Below the pieces are notes generated by a model. That model ran no database searches. It had not been told where the DNA came from and was given only the letters and a program-made list of their open reading frames with translations. Positions 15,705 to 24,130 of a DNA stretch of 64,000 bases are shown here, piece by piece (the stretch's first letter is position 1; each line of letters opens with the position of its first letter). Source of the DNA: Butyrivibrio sp. VCD2006. GTDB taxonomy: Bacteria; Bacillota; Clostridia; Lachnospirales; Lachnospiraceae. The position numbers were made by a program, and so were the translations under genes. The stretch spans positions 186,001 to 250,000 of the forward strand of contig NZ_AUIX01000001.1 in the NCBI RefSeq assembly GCF_000423925.1. The letters run 5' to 3'.

Positions 15705-16379
15705 ATGAGTACAATGATAGAAGTTAAAAATGTATCAAAAACCTTTGGAAAAGGTAGTAATATAAACCGTGTTCTCGATGAATGCTGTATGTACGTAAAT
15801 AAGGGTGAATTCGTATCCCTCATGGGAGCATCCGGCTCGGGAAAATCCACGCTTCTTTATCTTGTGGGCGGTCTTGATCGCGACTTTGAAGGTGAGATCA
15901 CTCTTTGCGGAGAGAATATAGTTTCACTTAATGACAGAAAGCTCTCAAAGCTTAGACTTTCAAATCTGGGCTTCGTTTTCCAGTTCTACAATCTTGTGAT
16001 GAATTTAAATGTTGAGGACAATATCCTCCTTCCCGCAACCATGAATGGTCGTAAAAGAAGCGAGCTAAAGGAAGAGCTTGATGAGATACTGCGAATCACA
16101 GGTCTTACAGAAAAGAGAAAGGCTATGCCATCAACCCTGTCAGGCGGACAGCAGCAACGAGTTTCTATAGCAAGAGCTCTTCTTGGAAATCCTTCAGTTA
16201 TTCTTGCAGATGAACCTACCGGAAACCTTGATTCCAAGGCTACTGCAGAGATTATGGAACTCTTTAAACGCCTTAATGAAGAAAAGGGTATCACCATCCT
16301 TCAGGTTACCCACTCCAAGGAATGTGCTGATTATGGCACAAGAACAATAACACTTGATAATGGCAAGATGGTCAGCTGA
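15705..16379 (+). CDS. ABC transporter ATP-binding protein, MacB/LolD type
   Basis: 224 residues, a complete nucleotide-binding domain: Walker A GASGSGKST (about 43-51), Q-loop FQFYNL, the signature LSGGQQQR (about 144-151), Walker B VILADEPTGNLDS with the catalytic glutamate, and H-loop THS. The LSGGQQQR and EPTGNLDS wording is characteristic of the LolD/MacB/FtsE group that powers FtsX permeases. It lies between the permease (18 bp) and the LytTR regulator, so it is almost surely the partner of the 820-residue permease. A ribosome site (GAGGAG) precedes the ATG. Confidence 0.93.
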   Translation: MSTMIEVKNVSKTFGKGSNINRVLDECCMYVNKGEFVSLMGASGSGKSTLLYLVGGLDRDFEGEITLCGENIVSLNDRKLSKLRLSNLGFVFQFYNLVMNLNVEDNILLPATMNGRKRSELKEELDEILRITGLTEKRKAMPSTLSGGQQQRVSIARALLGNPSVILADEPTGNLDSKATAEIMELFKRLNEEKGITILQVTHSKECADYGTRTITLDNGKMVS

Positions 16380-16405
16380 GTGGTAGTATGATATCGGAGG
16401 ATATC

Positions 16406-17116
16406 ATGAAATTAGCTATTGTTGACGACGAGAGTGTTTTTAGACAAGAAACAGACAAAGCAATCACAACGCTTTACGGAAGGGGAGAAGTCAGCTGCTT
16501 TCATTACGCAGATGGCAAAGAGCTCATAAGTGGCTTAAGGACTGGTTTTATGCCTGATGCTGTTTTCCTTGATATCGAGATGAAGGAAATGAATGGCATG
16601 GAAACAGCCCGGGCCATTCGCAGCTTTTCAGCAGATGTTCCCATTATATTTCTTACAAGCCATACTGAAATGGCGATGGACGGCTACGAAGTCGGTGCCT
16701 TCAGATTCCTCAAAAAGCCAATGGATCACGAGAAACTCCGTGAAGCCTTAAGAGATCTTGAGAACAAACTGAAGGTAGAGGAAAAGATTGCCTTAAGGGT
16801 CGATGGGGAAGATGTAATCTATCCCATATCTTCTCTTATCTATGCAGAGGCCAGTAACAATTCCGTAAGGTTTGTTTTTACTGATGGTGATCTGACAACC
16901 CGCATGAAGCTGAACGACGCCATAAAGCTTATCGATGGCCTTTCAGCGGACTTCTTTAAATGTCATAGATCCTATCATATTAATCTTGCACATGTATATA
17001 AACTTGGCACCGGCGAGGTTTCAATGGACAATGGCGACATTGTTCCGATTTCAAGAGGTCTTGCTTCCGGTGTCAAAAAGAAACTTTTCGATTATATAAG
17101 GAGAACCGGACGATGA
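16406..17116 (+). CDS. LytTR-family response regulator (AgrA/VirR type)
   Basis: 236 residues. A receiver domain (about 1-120) carries DDE near residue 7-9, the phospho-acceptor aspartate in FLDIEM, the conserved threonine/serine in LTSHTEM, and a lysine in LKKP. A LytTR DNA-binding domain follows (about 130-230; YAEASNNSVRF, FKCHRSYHINLAHV, PISRG). I start at 16406 because CGGAGG lies 6 bp before it; an in-frame ATG at 16388 has no ribosome site. The stop overlaps the kinase start (ATGA). It most likely binds the repeats at 11104-11137 and controls its own operon, which is an inference from repeat geometry. Confidence 0.92.
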   Translation: MKLAIVDDESVFRQETDKAITTLYGRGEVSCFHYADGKELISGLRTGFMPDAVFLDIEMKEMNGMETARAIRSFSADVPIIFLTSHTEMAMDGYEVGAFRFLKKPMDHEKLREALRDLENKLKVEEKIALRVDGEDVIYPISSLIYAEASNNSVRFVFTDGDLTTRMKLNDAIKLIDGLSADFFKCHRSYHINLAHVYKLGTGEVSMDNGDIVPISRGLASGVKKKLFDYIRRTGR

Positions 17117-18483
17117 GCTATGGGATGAATATTCTAAATTACATTCTTACTATGATTCCCTATATCTTCTTTCCGCCTCTTATCGTTTTCTTTACGTCTG
17201 AGGTTCTGCGACATGAAATTCGTCACAGGAAAGCAGTCTATATCTCCTCTTTTGTCGTTGGCATCTTTGTCTCCGTTATACATACCTTTGTATTAGTCAA
17301 TTTTTCAAATAGCAAAATAACTTCATCTTTGACCGTAAGAAAATTTGGAGATCTTATAATTGTAATAATCATTTCTATTTTTATGACCGGCAAAGGCTGG
17401 AAACGATTTCTAACAGCCTTCCTTGGCAGAGATATTCTTGTTTATGTGCTCACTATATTATCTGCTATAGGTTATCTCATAACGGGAGCCGATGTTTCAC
17501 TTGATAACGCCCAAAAGCCACTTTCTATAGCAGCCTTAGGCGTACTGTGGATTACTATTGAATATCTAATGTTTTTCTTTATTGCAAAAATGCGCAGAAA
17601 AAAGGATAACACTCCGGTTCCACTCATTGTGACCTTTACTCTATTTACTATCGTTACTCTTCTTGCAAATTTACTTCCCATCTATTGGGATGTACCAAAC
17701 GGATTAACTGAAAACCGGGCACTGTATCTGACATTTATACTGTTATCCCTCGGTTTTGTTGTAGTGTTGTTTTATATAACCTCATCGAGAAAAGAGCGCA
17801 AAGATCTTATGGAGTTAAACCAGGTCAAGGAGGATCTCATTCAGGCAGAGGCGAAATATTTTGAGGCTGCTGCCGGAATGGATAGCAAAATCAGGGCTCT
17901 GAAGCACGATATGAAAAACAATGTCTCTGTGCTCTCTCTTTTGCTGAAAAACGGTGAATATGACAAGATGAAGGATTATCTCGAGGAGATGGGTGCAGCT
18001 ATAGAAACCGCTGATGTCAGTGCACATACCGGCAATACCATCGCTGATGTCATTATTTCCGAAAAGCGCGAAAAAGCCAAGGAAGCCGGTGCTGTACTTA
18101 AGGTCTCAGGTTCTATTTCAGATATAGAATTTTCCCCGGTGGACACCTGTAAAATCCTTGCAAATATACTGGACAACGCTATCGAGGCAGTAAGTGATGA
18201 AAAGCTTACCGATCTGGATGAATCCTTAAAAGTTATTAACCTTGACTTCAGGCACACAAATAATTTCCTTATGATGTCCCTAAGGAATCCTTGTGCCAAT
18301 AAACCTGCAATTAAAAATGATACTCTTGTAACCACCAAAAGAGATACAAAAAACCACGGCTTCGGGCTTAAGAATGTCCGTGAAGCCGCGGCTGTATACT
18401 CGGGAGAATTATCCTTTGAATGTAAAGAAAAGCCCTATGGCTATGAATTTGCCACAGAGCTTCTTTTCCCAATAAATGCTTAA
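17113..18483 (+). CDS. GHKL sensor histidine kinase (AgrC-like)
   Basis: 456 residues. The N-terminal 220 form six or seven membrane helices with short loops, as in AgrC-type peptide sensors. A coiled coil leads to the phospho-acceptor box RALKHDMKNN with His265. The HATPase domain has the N-box NILDNAIEAV (351-360) and the G-box HGFGLKNVREAA (from about 415). The start ATG overlaps the stop of the regulator gene, so the two are translationally coupled. Membrane-embedded sensors of this class usually read an extracellular peptide or membrane state. No AgrB/AgrD-like gene is visible, so the signal may come from outside or be a substrate of the M13/ABC genes. Confidence 0.9.
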   Translation: MSYGMNILNYILTMIPYIFFPPLIVFFTSEVLRHEIRHRKAVYISSFVVGIFVSVIHTFVLVNFSNSKITSSLTVRKFGDLIIVIIISIFMTGKGWKRFLTAFLGRDILVYVLTILSAIGYLITGADVSLDNAQKPLSIAALGVLWITIEYLMFFFIAKMRRKKDNTPVPLIVTFTLFTIVTLLANLLPIYWDVPNGLTENRALYLTFILLSLGFVVVLFYITSSRKERKDLMELNQVKEDLIQAEAKYFEAAAGMDSKIRALKHDMKNNVSVLSLLLKNGEYDKMKDYLEEMGAAIETADVSAHTGNTIADVIISEKREKAKEAGAVLKVSGSISDIEFSPVDTCKILANILDNAIEAVSDEKLTDLDESLKVINLDFRHTNNFLMMSLRNPCANKPAIKNDTLVTTKRDTKNHGFGLKNVREAAAVYSGELSFECKEKPYGYEFATELLFPINA

Positions 18484-18484
18484 G

Positions 18485-18513
18485 ATAAGGCGTCCATCCG
18501 GCGCCTTATTTTT
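18485..18513. terminator. Intrinsic terminator between convergent genes
   Basis: Stem ATAAGGCG / CGCCTTAT with an 8-9 nt loop and T5 on the plus strand. It ends the five-gene cassette and overlaps the rlmI stop codon from the other side. Confidence 0.75.
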
Positions 18514-19798
18514 CGTCACATACCTGGAAGATATAAAACTTGAGGTAGAATGATGCATCGTTGGACCAAAGGATTGGATGATCCGCAGCCTGCTGCCTGA
18601 ACTCTACCTGACGAAGCTGCTTGTGAGCACTTCTCGCTGCTTCTCTTATGGTCTTAGCAAATAGCTCCTCATCCATAAAGTGCGAGCATGAACATGTGGC
18701 AAGGAAGCCTCCATTTTTAACAAGTTTAAGTCCTCGTATGTTGATCTCTCTATAGCCTGTTACCGCCTTCTTAATAGAAGCTCTTGATTTGGTAAATGCC
18801 GGAGGATCAAGGATAACTACATCATACTGCTCATTCTTCTTCTCAAGGTCAGGCAAAAGATCAAATACATCAGCACACTGGAATTTAATAATACTCTCCA
18901 GCCCGTTAAGCTTTGCATTTTCCTCAGCCTGAGCACATCCTACATCCGATGCATCAACTGCAAGCACAGAACTTGCTCCTGCTGCCGCACAGTTGAGTCC
19001 AAAGGATCCCGTATGTGTAAAGCAGTCAAGCACCTTCTTACCTTTACAAAGAGATGCTATTGCTCTTCTATTATTCTTCTGATCAAGGAAAAAGCCTGTC
19101 TTCTGGCCATTCTCAACATCAACGTAATACTTAACACCATTTTCTTCTATTAAAACCTTGGTGTCGAAGGGCTCACCGATAAAGCCCTTTGTTCTCTCAA
19201 GACCTTCCTGCTCTCTGACCTTGGCATCACTTCTCTCGTAGATGCCGCGAATCTTTACACCATCCTCGGCAAGAACTTTTTTGCAGGCATCAAGGATAAT
19301 GTCCTTCATTTTGTCTGTACCAAGGGCAAGCGATTCTATAACAAGAACATCTGAAAACTTGTCTATTGTTATGCCGGGGAGGAAATCAGCCTCACCAAAA
19401 ACAAGACGACAGGACAGTTTCTGAAGCGTCTTTTCCTCATCATCCTCAGTGCGGTCAGCCTTTATTCCTGCCTGATCGTAACCGTATAACACAGGATTCA
19501 TGACTGCCTTGCGATACTCCCATGCATTTCGAATCCTTGTCTCTATCAGTTCCTCTGTTACAGGGTTCTCTTTTCTTCTGGACATCATGCGGACTCTTAT
19601 TTTGGAATTGGTATTGATAAATCCATATCCCATGAAATATCCGTCATGGTCATGAACCTCTACGATATCACCGTTATCAAAGCTGCCCTCGACTCTGTTG
19701 ATCTCATTGTCGAAAACCCAGGCGCCGCCTGCCTTGATTGTGCGGCCTTCGCCCTTCTTCAAAACTATAGTTGCATTTGAAATCTTAATTGAACTCAT
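18506..19798 (-). CDS. rlmI: 23S rRNA (cytosine-C5) methyltransferase RlmI-like
   Basis: 430 residues: an N-terminal PUA domain (about 1-85; KGEGRTIKAGGAWVFDNEI, FDNGDIVEVHDHDGYFMGYGF), a central region, and a class I methyltransferase domain. Within the latter are FFLDQKNNR, VLDCFTHTGSFG (SAM-binding motif I), VDASDVG (motif II) and the catalytic-region motif VVILDPPAFTKSRASI. The order and the DPPAF motif are those of RlmI/RlmCD-like enzymes that methylate 23S rRNA cytosine, C1962 in E. coli. The exact target in this organism is inferred. It sits 24 bp behind the PfkB kinase on the same strand, probably co-transcribed. No TRAM domain is seen. Confidence 0.85.
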   Translation of the reverse strand: MSSIKISNATIVLKKGEGRTIKAGGAWVFDNEINRVEGSFDNGDIVEVHDHDGYFMGYGFINTNSKIRVRMMSRRKENPVTEELIETRIRNAWEYRKAVMNPVLYGYDQAGIKADRTEDDEEKTLQKLSCRLVFGEADFLPGITIDKFSDVLVIESLALGTDKMKDIILDACKKVLAEDGVKIRGIYERSDAKVREQEGLERTKGFIGEPFDTKVLIEENGVKYYVDVENGQKTGFFLDQKNNRRAIASLCKGKKVLDCFTHTGSFGLNCAAAGASSVLAVDASDVGCAQAEENAKLNGLESIIKFQCADVFDLLPDLEKKNEQYDVVILDPPAFTKSRASIKKAVTGYREINIRGLKLVKNGGFLATCSCSHFMDEELFAKTIREAARSAHKQLRQVEFRQQAADHPILWSNDASFYLKFYIFQVCDEK

Positions 19799-19822
19799 AT
19801 TTTCTTCTTTCTTAAACTGTTT

Positions 19823-20791
19823 TCATTTTTCTGTTTTTAAAATCTCGAATCTTCTCTTTGGCTCTTCGATTGAAATAAGTCCGTCCGAGCCACCGACTCT
19901 CTCTACCACGCAGGAAGCTACGCTACAGCCAAATCTTCCACAGTCTTCTAAGCTGTATCCTTCCGAAAGTCCATATAAAAAGCCTGCTGCAAAGCTGTCT
20001 CCCGCACCTGTTGAATCAATAACTTTATCAACCAAATAGGCAGGTATCTCAAGAACATCGTTTTTCGTCCTTATTATACAGCCTTCTCTGCCCCTCTTAA
20101 TGACAACGCATTTCGCGCCTTCTTCTATGAAACGCCTTGCATTCTCTGCCGGATCCTTCACCCCTGTCAGCATCGATATCTCATCCTCATTTGCAAGGAA
20201 ATAATCGATGTATGGAAGAAGGCATACTATATCAGTAAGCTTCTCGCCATTCTTTGGCTTTGTCATATCGGTTAAAAGAATCCTCTTTTTATCAGGATCG
20301 CCTTCCTTTATCTGTTTAAAGATTCTCTCAAGACTTGCAATCCTGAGAACCGGTGACACAAATATGCTGGCGAAGCTCACAATATTCGCCATATCAGCTA
20401 TGTTCGGAATAATATCACTCTCAGAAAGCTTTCTTAAACAGCTCTTAGGATCTGTTAAAAAGTAGCGCTCGCCCTTTTTATCAACAAGCACTATGTTGAT
20501 TGACGAAGGATACTCATCCGACACCGTCGTGCGCTGAATCCTGACTCCGTTTTCTCTAAGAAACTGCATAATCCTCGCCCCGACATCGTCCTCGCCAAGC
20601 CTCGTGATAAGTTCAACCTTCTTCTCAAGCCTTGTCAGAGCAACAGCCTCATTAAGCGCATCTCCGCCATAGGAAGTCTTTATGTAGTCCATCGGCATTG
20701 ATCCAATATCAAACACCTCCGGTCCTGCCGCGCCGGCCAAAATATCCATCACCGCCGCTCCAATTACAGTTATATCCAATGAATTACTCAA
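19823..20791 (-). CDS. PfkB-family carbohydrate/nucleoside kinase
   Basis: 322 residues of the ribokinase fold. The N-terminal signature region carries YGGDALNEAVALTRL (about 41-55), where GGxxxN contacts the sugar. The C-terminal signature VIDSTGAGDSFAAGFLYGL (about 249-267) has the anion hole and the catalytic aspartate. Substrate class cannot be assigned; fructose, ribose, pseudouridine and adenosine kinases all fit. Translation begins at a TTG with GAGGGG a few bases upstream; the only nearby ATG is out of frame. It leads a two-gene unit with rlmI. Confidence 0.85.
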   Translation of the reverse strand: MSNSLDITVIGAAVMDILAGAAGPEVFDIGSMPMDYIKTSYGGDALNEAVALTRLEKKVELITRLGEDDVGARIMQFLRENGVRIQRTTVSDEYPSSINIVLVDKKGERYFLTDPKSCLRKLSESDIIPNIADMANIVSFASIFVSPVLRIASLERIFKQIKEGDPDKKRILLTDMTKPKNGEKLTDIVCLLPYIDYFLANEDEISMLTGVKDPAENARRFIEEGAKCVVIKRGREGCIIRTKNDVLEIPAYLVDKVIDSTGAGDSFAAGFLYGLSEGYSLEDCGRFGCSVASCVVERVGGSDGLISIEEPKRRFEILKTEK

Positions 20792-20907
20792 TACCCCTCA
20801 CCATTTTCCTTCATTAAATTAATAACAACAATCATAATTAATATACCATATATGACCGTTATCATAAAAACTGCTTAATTAAAGCTTTATGAAATTCCTC
20901 TGCCCTA

Positions 20908-20936
20908 TTGACATAACTCGATTTTTTTTGTATCAT
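20908..20936 (+). promoter_or_regulatory. Promoter of tRNA-Pro
   Basis: TTGACA at 20908-20913, a 17-bp spacer and TATCAT at 20931-20936. Transcription would start near 20943, about 40 bp before the tRNA. Confidence 0.8.
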
Positions 20937-20982
20937 CATGTGTGCTGCGAAAGTCTTCTCACGACTTCCGCTTAACATATAA

Positions 20983-21056
20983 CGAAGTGTGGCTCAGTTT
21001 GGTAGAGCGCTGCGTTCGGGACGCAGAGGTCGCAGGTTCAAATCCTGTCACTTCGA
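20983..21056 (+). tRNA. tRNA-Pro (CGG)
   Basis: Complete cloverleaf: acceptor CGAAGTG/CACTTCG, D-arm GCTC..GAGC, anticodon stem CTGCG/CGCAG around TTCGGGA (anticodon CGG), and T-arm GCAGG-TTCAAAT-CCTGT. The discriminator is A and CCA is not encoded. It borders a region of mobile-element debris and may have served as an integration target. Confidence 0.95.
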
Positions 21057-21068
21057 CTACTACTAGAA

Positions 21069-21109
21069 GGTCCGGAATTCTCATGGTTAGTGGGTTTCCG
21101 GATTTTTCT
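21069..21109 (+). terminator. Intrinsic terminator of tRNA-Pro
   Basis: TCCGGAA at 21071-21077 pairs with TTCCGGA at 21096-21102, followed by TTTTTC. It lies about 15 bp beyond the tRNA. Confidence 0.75.
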
Positions 21110-21180
21110 ATGTCTCGAATTTGTTAATAAAATTTACGCTTTACCGTCATTAAATTGGGTGACCAGTGGGTGACCTAAAA

Positions 21181-21483
21181 TTAAACCGCATGGATACTGG
21201 ATTTCGTGAGCTTATCATAGATACCTTCCAGTAGAAAGGTACCAGCATATGAGTAATATCTCTCATTCGTTTCTACAGAATGTCCAAGGATCAGTGCCCT
21301 CTCTCTAGCATCAAGGCCAGCTGGAATAAGCACATTTGAATGCCCTTTGCATCGATAGAAGAGCTGGAGCACTGCAGTGAAGCGGCTGCAACAATACATA
21401 TTTGTCCATCCCTTTCGACATACATGGGAGCGGGACTTAGCCAGTTGTACGGTGTCCCCTTGAGGCAGGTATAGATTCAGCAA
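21181..21483 (-). pseudogene. Tyrosine recombinase (integrase) C-terminal remnant
   Basis: The last 50 or so codons read like the end of a tyrosine recombinase: AGLDARERALILGHSVETNERYY, which covers the LGH(S) motif and the catalytic tyrosine of phage-type integrases. The residues before it (RCKGHSNVLIP) should contain the H-x-x-R box but do not, and the first 50 codons match nothing I know. The N-terminal four fifths of the protein are missing. The frame runs into a metQ fragment on the other strand near 21470. It ends 125 bp from tRNA-Pro and points at it, as element-borne integrases usually do. Confidence 0.65.
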
Positions 21484-21650
21484 AGCTTTTCAGCGAAGGA
21501 GCAGACAGCCCTTACGCCAACATGATAGCAGTCAGATCGGAAGATGCGGATAACCCGGCTATCAAGGCACTTGTAGAAGCGCTTCTCGACGAAGATACAC
21601 AGAAATTCATCGAAGAAAAATATGATGGAGCAGTAATTCCGGTTAAATAA
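21471..21650 (+). pseudogene. metQ 3' fragment (methionine-binding lipoprotein)
   Basis: This frame, with no start codon, encodes KLFSEGADSPYANMIAVRSE, then DNPAIKALVEALLDED, FIEEKYDGAVIPVK and a TAA at 21648. That is the C-terminal end of NlpA/MetQ-type proteins, the substrate-binding subunit of the MetNIQ D-/L-methionine ABC importer. About 55 of the usual 270 or so residues remain. The other metNIQ genes are not in the window. The fragment ends at its own strong terminator. The upstream break coincides with the integrase remnant, so an insertion or deletion event removed the rest. Confidence 0.8.
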
Positions 21651-21655
21651 ATGAT

Positions 21656-21703
21656 GTACAAAGGGACGGTTCATGTGACTTATTTGAACCGTCCCTTTTT
21701 GTA
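21656..21703. terminator. Long palindromic terminator
   Basis: AAGGGACGGTTCA pairs perfectly with TGAACCGTCCCTT around an 11-nt loop, with GTAC on both outer sides and T-tracts on both strands. It serves the metQ fragment (+) and the GGDEF gene (-). GGGACGGTTC palindromes are also common dispersed repeats in Firmicute genomes. Confidence 0.85.
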
Positions 21704-24028
21704 CTAATGATCTTTATAGACGCTGGCCCTTTTATGTTTTTTATCCTCATATAGATTGGCATCGGCTTTATCAAGCATGTCGCTAAGAATTACATTACAG
21801 CCGCACTCAAACATGCAGAAGCCCATACTGATTGAAACATAATACTCTTTGTCTGTGAGCTGATTTTGCTTTTCTGTTTCGTCCGCAATCAGTTTTCTGA
21901 TTTTCTCCTCGGGGTCCTCAGCTTCATCTGTAATATAGAAGGCGCAGAATTCATCGCCGCCATATCTTGCTACGATAGAAGCATTCTCGCTTATGCTGTT
22001 TTTCAATATGCTGCCTGCCAGACGCAGAGCAAAATCCCCATCCTCATGGCCAAATCTGTCATTGATGATCTTGAGATTATTTAAATCCGCAAATATTACA
22101 ACTCCGCATCTGCCACTATTCTCAGGTTTCTCGACAGAGCGATTAACTGCTTCAAGAAAGCCTCTTCTGTTCAAAAGCTGTGTCAGAGGATCTGATTTGG
22201 ATATCTCATCCAGTATAGAATTGGCCTTTGCAAGCTGTTTTAAGCTGCTTTTTAGCTTGCTTGCGTTTTCTTCTTTGTTTTTTAGCAGCTCGATGGTCTT
22301 AATAGCCGCACTTGTCTGATAGATGCCCGTTGTAATATAAGGAATGTTATCAGCATTCATCTCGAATATCATGACACCATACTGCTCCGGTCCTGAAAAA
22401 AGCATTGCTGCGACGGCATTGATTTGCCTGTCTCGATCTGCAAAAAGATCTGTAAAAAGATCCTTAACAGGCCTTAGCTGAATATCACTTGCCGGGACAT
22501 AGGTCTTATCTCCAATCTGATAGGCCTTTAGCAACATAGTCTCTGCCACACCCGGATGCTGATTTTTTCGTACAATCTGATTATGGGGCAGCCGTAAAAG
22601 ATAGGTACTTTCAAAGCCGTATTTCGATAGTGTATCAATCATTTGAGAGAACAGAATATCATCAGCCACCGCATAATTGAGCACATCTCTTAGGAAGGTA
22701 GTCGTTACGAAATTAAGTAGTTCTGCCTTCTCAATCATCTTGTCCGCATTTACCTGCGAATAGCTTGCTGCTTCGTGATAAATATGCTGAAAGGCCTCTG
22801 ACAGGGTTCGCTGCCAGTGCTCCCCGTTATCCTTCATTTTCATTTGCCTGTAAAGACATTCAAACAGGAAGGTAATCTTCTCAGGCCTTGTAAAAGGCGC
22901 CAGCTTCATCTTGTTAAGTCTGCACCCGACCTTTGAAAGTTTCTGAAGCGTTTCATCGCACCGACAGGTATCATCTTGCATGCTCTCAAAGACGCACTTT
23001 ATTGTTTGTTCAAGAAGCTCGATAATTCGGGCAGCACCTTTTTCATAATCATTGCCTGCGAAGATATACTTATTAACCATTCCCATAACATGGTCAAAAT
23101 GCGAAGAATCTTTAAAGTCTTCTACTGTAAACGGGATAGTGGAGTAGTCCTTTGTCGTACAACCGCATGATTGTCTTTTAATAAGCTGCGATTGTATCTT
23201 AATATTGTCTATGCTGCCTGCAAGAAAATCCTCTACAGACTTAACTGCCAAATATCCAAGCCCTGCAGCATCAGCACTAACTGTAGTAAGCTGGGGATCA
23301 CTTGCGACAGCGCTGGGAGCATCATCGAAGCCCATCACATGGATATCCTTGCCAATCTCAAGTCCGCGCTTTTTGAATACTCTGTATCCGCCTATGGCCA
23401 TGCCGTCATTAGCAAAGATCATGGCATCCATGTCCGGATGAGCATCCAGTAATCTCTCTACCTCTTCATCGCAAAATTCTGAAAAATTACCATGTCCAAC
23501 CATGGTCGGATCAACTTCCATTCCAAATTCAGTAAGGACTGATTTATATACTTCATAACGCTCAATGGAATCAGCATTTTCCAGAGTCCCTGCCATGAAT
23601 CCAAGCTTTTTGCAATGATGATCTCTGATAAGGTGCCGGATTCCGGCTGACAGTCCCGCTTTGTTGTCAAAGCATATATTGGCATAGCCATCGATAGAGC
23701 ATGTAAGTAACACAATTTTGGCATCGCCGAAAGATTGCAGGAATTCCAATTTCTGTTCAAAAGTGGAGAAAAGACCGATTGTGTTAATATCAATCAGAAA
23801 TATGTCAAAGTTTGTCTTTTGAGCATAGTCAAAGATAGTATCACTCTGATACTCATATTGAGTAATATTATTATCATAATAGGGGGGATTTATGAATTTT
23901 CCCGGAAAAACCACAAGATTGCTGTCTGTCTCTGTTGCCGCAGTCATGGCACCGGTGCAGAGCTGCCGAACAAAAGTATTTTCAAATCCGGCTACCAGCA
24001 AAGCTATGTTATGCCTTTTCTTACCCAT
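21704..24028 (-). CDS. Diguanylate cyclase with LacI-type ligand-binding sensor domain
   Basis: 774 residues. Residues about 5-290 are a periplasmic-binding-protein-like domain of the LacI/GalR type (HNIALLVAGFENTFVRQL, HLIRDHHCKKLGFMAG, AMIFANDGMAIGGYRVFKKRG, VMGFDDAPSA, LTTVSAD), but there is no helix-turn-helix before it and no signal peptide, so it is cytoplasmic. A helical region of about 300 residues follows, then a coiled coil and a GGDEF domain (from about 600). This has NNLKIINDRFGHEDGD and an intact active site RYGGDEF, with GGDEF at 690-694. No RxxD inhibitory site is seen upstream of it. It should make c-di-GMP in response to a sugar-like ligand, both inferred. Confidence 0.85.
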   Translation of the reverse strand: MGKKRHNIALLVAGFENTFVRQLCTGAMTAATETDSNLVVFPGKFINPPYYDNNITQYEYQSDTIFDYAQKTNFDIFLIDINTIGLFSTFEQKLEFLQSFGDAKIVLLTCSIDGYANICFDNKAGLSAGIRHLIRDHHCKKLGFMAGTLENADSIERYEVYKSVLTEFGMEVDPTMVGHGNFSEFCDEEVERLLDAHPDMDAMIFANDGMAIGGYRVFKKRGLEIGKDIHVMGFDDAPSAVASDPQLTTVSADAAGLGYLAVKSVEDFLAGSIDNIKIQSQLIKRQSCGCTTKDYSTIPFTVEDFKDSSHFDHVMGMVNKYIFAGNDYEKGAARIIELLEQTIKCVFESMQDDTCRCDETLQKLSKVGCRLNKMKLAPFTRPEKITFLFECLYRQMKMKDNGEHWQRTLSEAFQHIYHEAASYSQVNADKMIEKAELLNFVTTTFLRDVLNYAVADDILFSQMIDTLSKYGFESTYLLRLPHNQIVRKNQHPGVAETMLLKAYQIGDKTYVPASDIQLRPVKDLFTDLFADRDRQINAVAAMLFSGPEQYGVMIFEMNADNIPYITTGIYQTSAAIKTIELLKNKEENASKLKSSLKQLAKANSILDEISKSDPLTQLLNRRGFLEAVNRSVEKPENSGRCGVVIFADLNNLKIINDRFGHEDGDFALRLAGSILKNSISENASIVARYGGDEFCAFYITDEAEDPEEKIRKLIADETEKQNQLTDKEYYVSISMGFCMFECGCNVILSDMLDKADANLYEDKKHKRASVYKDH

Positions 24029-24073
24029 TCTTTAAATACCTCATTATTGCATCTATGGAAAATAATTTTCTTA

Positions 24074-24102
24074 ATTATATCTTATGAGTAGGAAAAATTA
24101 CA
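24074..24102 (-). promoter_or_regulatory. Probable promoter of the GGDEF gene
   Basis: On the minus strand TGTAAT, 17 bp, then a perfect TATAAT (plus-strand positions 24097-24102 and 24074-24079). The -35 box is weak. It is 46 bp before the ATG. Confidence 0.45.
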
Positions 24103-24130
24103 CAATATCTTGAATTTAAGCCCTTCATTT

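Noticed and set aside
18990-19060. TRAM-domain RlmD-type assignment for the methyltransferase at 18506
   Set aside because: The protein has an N-terminal PUA domain and DPPAF motif, which fits RlmI-like enzymes instead.
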